Position numbers and translations under genes: made by a program. A stretch of DNA of 64,000 bases from Trichostrongylus colubriformis (Eukaryota; Nematoda; Chromadorea; Rhabditida; Trichostrongylidae): NCBI GenBank assembly GCA_963978905.1, contig OZ022258.1:37137282-37201281 (forward strand). The letters are read 5' to 3'. The notes beneath the pieces are model-generated. The model saw only the letters and a program-made list of their open reading frames with translations, was not told the DNA's origin and did no database searches. Of this stretch, positions 39,101-48,100 are shown in pieces. How positions within the stretch are numbered: the first letter of the stretch is position 1; each line of letters opens with the position of its first letter.

Positions 39101-42100
39101 ATAGAGTTTTTCGGGGTTGACTAGCATTGAAATGACCGGTATTACTCCCTTTCAGATACGACATCGGTTCCATAGACGCTCGACTCAACTACTGGGGATA
39201 TCCTGGCGTTGAAAGTGTGGCGGCTGGAAAAATTCGCGATTTTTCCGACTATCCATATCTAATTAAGGTAATTAATAATTAAGGTGGTTCATGAAAATAG
39301 TTTGTATTGCGGTGTGATGTACGTGACAGAGGGTGTAATAATTGGCTCTTCAAATTCAGGTGGACTACCAGCCGGTGTTGGAGTCAAACTCGTCGCTCAT
39401 CGAGGGTGACTGCCCCGCTGGATGGTTTTTGGCCGGTATGGAAGAGTTCAAATCATGTTTCCTATTTGTTGGAGCAGCAGCCACTTACGTCGATGCAACA
39501 CTGTACTGTGAGGTTGGATAATTTCACTTTGTCGGGACAATTCTTCAATGTATGTAATTGCCGCCCTGCGGATAACTCGTAAGAGAGCTCTAGAAGAGAA
39601 CATGAGCCATCTGATCCTGAGAATTCCATTCAAGAACTCTATCAAACTGCTCTGGACAAATGTTAGCGCCGATCTTGACCATGGTATGAGGTTAAAAGCA
39701 GTGGTAGAGTTGATCCATTTTGTCCAACTTTTCATACTGGAAACAAGTGATTATGGTGGTAATCATACACTCATGCAGATTGGCTAATAGTATAGTCAAA
39801 GCATCCTGACGAAGAGGGCTTATTTCCTAGGGGTTGATATGCTCACATATCAACTCAAAACATCTGCGCACCACAGAAAATTCCTGCACAAATTCTCGGG
39901 CCGAATTCCATCTTCAACTATTGGGTTGGGGAATAAGTCCCCGCCGTTTTTTTCAACCCCGTTTTTCACATTGTTCCCTTCATCTTTCGACAAAGTTCAT
40001 ATATGTTTTCGGTAGAGCTTTTTTTGCTCTACAAAATGCTTATATCTGTTTTTCGATTCTTTCGATTACTTGATATTTATGAGGTTTGGAAATGAAGTAA
40101 TCTTGAAGCAAAAAACTAGCACTTGCGCACCTCATCTTTCTCGTCTGCCATTGAGACCAAAAAATGTTTGTGTATATGTTTCGATAGAGCTTTCTCAGCT
40201 CTACAGAATGGTACTACATCTTATTCAAATCGCTCAACTTTTTGCTGTTTTTAAGACTCGGAAATGCAGTACTCGCAAAAGTGTGCACTTTCGTTATCTC
40301 CTCTTTTTCGCCTACCATCGAGATTGAAGAAGATGTGCATATATGCAATCGATAGAGCTTTCTTTGCTCTACAAGATGATACCACATTTCTTTTGTATCC
40401 TCTCATATTTTAGCATGTAGGAATAAGCTTCCACCTGATTTTCAATTCAAAATTGCACAATGAATATGATTTTTTTTGGCAGAGTGTTCTATACCAATCG
40501 ATAGAGCTCTTTCCGCTCTACAAGATAGTGTTTACGGTTTTCGTAAGAATAAATTTTTGACATTTTTTAGATCACTCAAAAGTCGACGAAATCGAACATT
40601 TTCGTCACATGGTGTCAAAAATGCTCGATTTCGTCGACTTTTGAGTGATCTAAAAAATGTCAAAAATTTATTCTTACGAAAACCGTAAACACCATCTTGT
40701 AGAGCGGAAAGAGCTCTATCGATTGGTATAGAACACTCTGTCAAAAAAAAATCATATTCATTGTGCAATTTTGAATTGAAAATCAGGTGGAAGCTTATTC
40801 CTACATGCTAAAATATGAGAGGATACAAAAGAAATGTGGTATCATCTTGTAGAGCAAAGAAAGCTCTATCGATTGCATATATGCACATCTTCTTCAATCT
40901 CGATGGTAGGCAAAAAAGAGGAGATAACGAAAGTGCACACTTTTGCGAGTACTGCATTTCCGAGTCTTAAAAACAGCAAAAAGTTGAGCGATTTGAATAA
41001 GATGTAGTACCATTCTGTAGAGCTGAGAAAGCTCTATCGAAACATATACACAAACATTTTTTGGTCTCAATGGCAGACGAGAAAGATGAGGTGCGCAAGT
41101 GCTAGTTTTTTGCTTCAAGCTTACTTCATTTCCAAACCTCATAAATATCAAGTAATCGAAAGAATCGAAAAACAGATATAAGCATTTTGTAGAGCAAAAA
41201 AAGCTCTACCGAAAACATATATGAACTTTGTCGAAAGATGAAGGGAACAATGTGAAAAACGGGGTTGAAAAAAACGGCGGGGACTTATTCCCCAACCCAA
41301 TATTTGAAGGAGAGTGCATCTCTTATGGTACTGGAGGCCCAGTTATTAAGTTGAAGGAATCGCCCACGATATTTAAACTTTGTTACCCATATGAAGTCCA
41401 TCTCGGAACGCTCGATAGGGCGTGGCTTACGGACTTGGGTTAAAATGTATCAAACTCTCTCACCCGCCACACACTCACTCTCTCCACACACCCTTACTTT
41501 CACCACTCAGGCCAATCTAGCGCTGTGAAATTGACTGTATTTATATATTCATGTTGTGTTTGATTACTAAGAGTCGCATACAAGGTTTCATGAGAAAAAA
41601 CAATAATCCGGCTGAGATAGAGCTCCTCAAAATGACGTCCGACGCCAACGGAGTGGAGCGTCCGAAGGGCGTGACAAAAAAGGCTCTAGGAGCGAAGGGA
41701 CTACGGCCACGTGGTGAGGGATGCGGATTGAGAAGCAGATCAACTTTGGGCGCGAAGATTTGAAATGCGCTGTTCCTGTCGACAGCTGTTCAAATATTGC
41801 TTGGCGGGAATTCAGAAGAGTTGCTCTACTTCCAGTTTTCGCTTTGTGCTTTGGAAGGATTCATAACATGTTATAGAGTACCCGGGTGTTAAAAAAATTG
41901 GAATAGTGGGACGATTCCTTCAAGGCCTATTCGTCATTAAGGGAGAAAATTCGCGTTGCAGCATGTGCGGAGCGATGCGTGCGAGTTAGGGACGCTACAT
42001 GTTTGGGTCCATCATATCTTACGCCTTGTTGCGTGATAGGACACAGTACTCGCTTCAGAACCCAACTGCATACGGCACCGCTAGCTCGCATACTTCGAGT

Positions 42101-45100
42101 CGCGCTCCACACTAATTTTCTGTCCTAGTGACACACACCCTCCTATCAAGTAAGAGTCCGATATCGAAAGGAATTCGGGTGTGATGGTCTGTTTATGTCG
42201 TAGAAGTGTCAGTGATTCGTGGAACCTAACTACATCTCCTCGACTCAATCAATGAAGCTTGAATAGTTGTTTCATTAAAAAGCTGTTCATAATAAATCAT
42301 TCTGTTGACGAAAATTTTTTGAGGAGTATGATCCCGCAGAATTCCATCGAACGGATGGTGGACACGTATCGAAAGTGGGGCACGGTAGTCGATCATTACT
42401 GCTGTTGAACAAATCATTTTACCTCTGCTCGCGCCAGATTTCACTACTAAAAGAAACAAAAATCGCAACCTGTCCAGAAAAATTTTTCAACCTATGACAC
42501 CTTCCCGTCTAGGCACTTGGGCTCTACCATTGCTTACCCCCACCCATAGCTCCAAAATACGTGAATGTCCACATAAAGGCATCTAACTCGGAAAAAAGAA
42601 AACGCGTAATTCACATCAGTCGCATCGAAAATTAATAAAATATCATATATTTGCAGGCAATGGACGCCTTTGTGCCATACCTGAGAACAGACGACGTCCG
42701 TCAGAAGGAAATTGCTCATCGGATTGATCAATTCAGCCAGCAGTACCTCACTGACGCTGAGAAATTCGACGTATTTGCGGTAGGTTCCAAAACTTGTCAA
42801 TATGTGATTTGGGAAGAAAAAGAGGGTGTGCAAAGCTTTTTCAAATCAAGCCATTGTGATAATGGACAAAATTACGACCTTCCTCCGGCGTGTGTGTTTA
42901 GAACAGAAAGGATTTTTGTCACCGCATGCTACGCAATGTGTGCGAGTAGGGTGCCATTTGTCTTTGAGTCCTGAAACGATTACCGTGTATCTATGCCTAA
43001 GGTAAGTATAATAGTACACGGTAATCGCTTCAGGGCCCACTTACATACGTAACCCCAGTTCGAGCCCTGCGACGCGGATTTTTAATACTAGATCATGATG
43101 TTTAGTAGTCAGTTTTCGGTATCCTATAACGGGCTGATATGTTTCTTTTCAGGGTCGTTCGGACACCATTGTCTGGATCTCGTCGGTCACTATTCCATCT
43201 ACACAATGTGGCTGGCTAAGCTCGAGAACTGGCAAAATCGGCTCTCAGAATTGTAACAATCTGATGCCGTTCGTCTGCGAAAAAGGTTGGCTCTCTCTCA
43301 GTAATCACGACCGATGCTATGCTTGTACTTTCGTACGGCATCGGTCGTTGACCAATAGAATTTTACTGCGAGATACACGGAAGCGACTTTTTGAAGTACT
43401 CAGCTCAAGAACGGGCGTAATAGCCTTGATTTCGCGGAGATTAAAGGAGAAAATACGAATTTCTAAATGTTCAGAACACAGCAAGATTACCGCTAGAGGC
43501 GACACTTATTGAAGTCAGCATCTAGCATTTTGATGAGTGGAACACGATTGGATTGGGTCGTGATTTCCTCCTTTTTTCAATTTGCGCATCTCTTCCCTAT
43601 GAATTAGCGGTATCACGATCCTACTGATTTAGATTTGGCCTTTCTGGACTTTTGTAATTCGATCCGCAAAGGGAACGGAATCGTTATTCGGTTATGCAGG
43701 AGTTGAAAAGACATGTTCAATTGGAAAAAAACCGCGTGGTGGTTCAACTAGAGAATATGTGGAGCAACATCCCTGTAAAGGCTAGTCTAAAGCCCTTACC
43801 ACCACTCTTCCCTGGGTGTGCGCGGTGAAGATGGCCGAGTAGCCGTCCATGGGGAACGTGGGTCAACGGCCGTGGCTTGGTTTGTCCCTTGTCTCACTCT
43901 CACCAGTGATGCAGAGAGCATGAAAACGCGTCCTCGATAAGAGCTCATGAGCAGGAGGAGGTCCCATTACTCAAGTTTTTGGTCATTGTTCCCCTCCTTC
44001 TCCACTGTGGTACTACCTAGCACTTCCAGTTCATGAAGAATCGATCAAAGTACCTCTTAGTGCCTTAAACAATACTTAAAATGCTGCATTTTTTGTATAT
44101 GCCGGGCTCCTAACGATTCTAGCACTTTTTTGTATTTAGGAACCCAGCCCTACATCGAGCCGGTCATGTGGCGTGCAGGCATCGTGGTGGCGGTGGTGCT
44201 GGTAGCAATTCTAGTGGCCATCCTCTTCCTGCTTGCATTGTGCTGGTGCATCAAATCGCGGAAAAGGAGCGAGGATAGCATTGAGCGAAAGAACATCATC
44301 AGAGCCAGTATAAAGCTGCAAAGGTGAGAGGATGTTCAGTTCAAACTTGAATTTACTACAGCTCAAGGAGATTGAAGTTTCAGTCAGGCTAATAGCTCAA
44401 GGACACAGTAACCCTCATTGCAAACATTGCCTTTTAAGGAAAGCATCGGCTCCCCACCGCAAACAACTACCTTCTCATCAGTCTGCTAAAGCCACTCTCA
44501 GCTCGTCCACCATCAACGCCTACGGGGATCCGTTCATTGCAAGCAGGTATATAAATACTGATGGCATGTGATTGAGTTCCTTTGATTTAACTGCCTTTAC
44601 TACATCACCCATGAAATATTTTCCTGAATTCTTCATCTTGGTGTGCTTTTTCGTAGGCCTTCCCCGGTACTAAAGACACTAGAATAAGTAGTTTTGTCGC
44701 ATGATGAGTACGGAGGTAGAGGTAAGTAGAGCCAAGGTGGAGAAAAATAAACAATGAAACTAGGTGAAAAGACGTGTTTTCGCGTCATCTGCATCATAGA
44801 GTGTTATGGCAAGGGCCAAGGCAGGCGACAGCCGCTGTTCCGCCCGCCACCACAGCAGCTTAGCCGTCCGTGCCACGCGCTTTATAATCACATTAATGAA
44901 CTCGGAGTGGCTTTTGGACGTGAGTTATGCCACACTCGTATCCCTTAACCATGCCCTCAATTTACAGTGAACATATTTTCCTTCTTGTTTATATTTATAT
45001 TTATGTTATATTTATATTTGTATAACTCCTGAGTACCCCTCGCAGACCTTTAGAATAGATGAAATGTTGACGAAAATATGAGGACTAAAAATGAAGCATT

Positions 45101-48100
45101 CACTCAATCAAAGGTTTCTTTGAAGTTTTTATCTGACAAAATGACTTTTTCAGTTGATCAGTGGCTCATTAATTGGTAACAGTTTTCTCAACTTGAATAA
45201 GGAATACATCTTTGTTTCTGTCCATTTGCTGTTCCTTTTCTCTTCTGTTTCTGAAATATGTTAAGTGCAGCGCACGCATGGAGCTGCAACAGCTGCTTCT
45301 GTAGGAAACAGCGGGGTCGTTTCTTACCACCAATCGCTGTTGCTGGGGTGTGGTACCCGTCGATAATGAGGTCCTGAAAGGACTATTCACAAATTGTACC
45401 CATCGCTTTATTCTCATGTATAGTAATATATCTTCTTTATCATCGTAATATCAGGAAAACACCTCATGGTCGAGCAGGTACCTCTCGTTCACCGACGGAA
45501 ACTGTGCGTACAGAATGTTCGGACTCCCTATCCACTGATCGCACATATGATCGTCTGAACTCTACCGATACCTCCAGGTGAGAGTTTATTACGAGGGCGG
45601 CATGTGAAATCAGCATTGCATAAACATCTTTGGCACCTCTGCAACAGAAAACTTGAATACTTCTGCTTTCTCTGAAAAAGAATGCGACAAGATTCTCATT
45701 GACTTGCTAGACCAATCATGGGCTCCTCTTCGCTTCTAATCACTAACAATAAGTAATTTATGCATATGGATCCACTAAAAATTGCCTAACTGCCATATGT
45801 CCTACTTCCGTACTCCGTATTCCGTGATTTTTTCAGTTATTCGAAAGCTTTTTGCTGTAGTTCGAAAAGTTCATATACGTAGGTGCATTATTTGGTGTTA
45901 TTCAGCTTCGTTAATTGCAGAGGAACGACACCATACACAACCTACTCGAAGTCTAAACCTTCCACCACGGATGTTTCATCTGAAGCGTACTACAGTGCTA
46001 GGATGTCAATGAGGTAAGCGCTTCGAGAACTTACATTAGGGTGGTGCAAGTGTTCCGATTTGTGAGGTCCGGTCAGGTTGCGCGGCGGATCGCAATCAGG
46101 TAAAGACAGGTAAATAACGCTGCCAAAGCTTCTCCCCTAAAAAGGCTTAGGCAAATCTGGGAGAGCCAAGACGGCAGGACACGCCACCATGCGGACAATT
46201 CGCGAAGGGCGGTGACCCAGTTCGGTGACGACCTCTAGAAATCGGAACACTTGCAACACACCCCTTACATTAGATGTATATAGCTAAACAGGATTTTGCC
46301 GTGCGACGTACGATACGTTGCGCTCGAGTTGGGGGTTACGCATATGTATAGTTAGGTCCTCAGGTGATTGCATTATCCTGCGTCTAGATTAGTACGCAGG
46401 GCAATCGTCCCTCTGGACCCACATATGTTGCCCTTAAAGGCACACCTCGCGATAAATTGTGAGAGTTATCGCGCGTATTACTGGACGTAAAGGCCCTGCC
46501 TCACCCATCAGTGAAGAAAAATGAATCAAATCTCCTCACAACCATCAAAAATAGAACTCCCTGTATTCAGTCCCCGTACGAGTATTGGAGATTGAAGAAG
46601 AGCTTTTCCTCGATGATATCGCGCAAAATGCTACGATATCACCTGTTCTTCCCTGTTGAAGCTGCCTTCGCTATTGATATCGCCGCCTTATCTTGTCTTA
46701 TCGCAAGTTTCCTTCTCCACGTAAGAGCCACGTTGGAAATTCGTTCGTCTAAGGCCAGGAGTGATTCGGCTCAATGGGCTCAACTCGGCTCGGGTTGAGC
46801 GCGCCTATCGCCGCGAGGATGCACTACAGAGCCGCAACAAGGGTGCAACCTGGCCACCTATCTAAGGACCTACTTCCTCCAAGAAAGTAACACACTAATG
46901 TGATTATCGCGTGGTGTGCCTTTAACCCGCACGCATTGCGTCCATCGCGAATTTATTCTACTGATGCTATGAGAAAAACTCAGCTTTATCTCGTGCAGGT
47001 AGAAGTCGAGACACAGTCTTATTCACAGTGCCAAAAGTCCCATCGATTCTCAAGTCTCTACCATTTTTGTTCAGGCATAAAGTGTCGTCAAATCCGAACC
47101 CTTATGAAGAAATTCCCACGATGAACACCTTTTTACCGCCACAATGTGATGCCGTAAATTTGCGGGACACGACGCGTAGTGATACGACCTACTCCTCTAC
47201 CATCACTGGGCCATGTTCCACATGTCCTACGGAGTCAGGTGCGTTCATCACTCATTCAGATAATATTGGTATAACGGTGAGAGCCTTTCATGCCCAAAAT
47301 AAGGCGAGTTTTCTGCTTACACTCCTACGACAATGACTCAATTATGTGGAATGAATTAGCCGGCTGTGTAGGGTAAGGTCAGGACGAAAGATAGCAAAAT
47401 TTTCGCAGTCTTCGTACCTCACTCTATCGCGCGATGCCACCATCGTGAGCTTTTGTTGCACATTCGAGCCACAGTCTTCCACAGCCATAGAGGAAAAGTT
47501 TTCTGCAAATTGCGAATACGAGAATTATTCGAATTTTCCCCTATTCACTGATTTTCCCTTATCCTGTGTACTGTAATCCAAGCGATAAGGTCTTCTTTAT
47601 GCTCAACAAAACTTTCGCCTTGACTCCCTTTGCTGAAATTAGCTTAGTTACGTGAATGGAGCCTACCAGAGCGATTTTCAGATCAAACGGTATCCTGAGT
47701 CGCGTTTGCGTGGAGCCCATGAGTCTCAATATAAGGATGTATGCTATTAGGACAGAAAATTCGCATTATGGCGTCATCCGGAGTGCATCGCGATGCTTGC
47801 GAAATAGGGGTGTAGCATTGGGACCTAAAGTGATGACGATTTTTCGTGCCTGATATTCACCTCCAACTCAGACGTCGCCCATCGTGTCGCGTGTGTCGCG
47901 CGAATTTTCTGAGAGCACGCATCCTTCCATATAACAATTCCCTGTTCTCAAAGGTCCTGAATGCAGTCAGGACATGGACAGATTCACACTATAACCATTG
48001 CTCGCCTAGAAAATGGTAGAGACGGCGAAGAGGGCATTAATGAGAAGTGCGCAATGACTGTGCCGCTTAAGCCGCGTTCACACTATGCGGTGCCGGCGGC

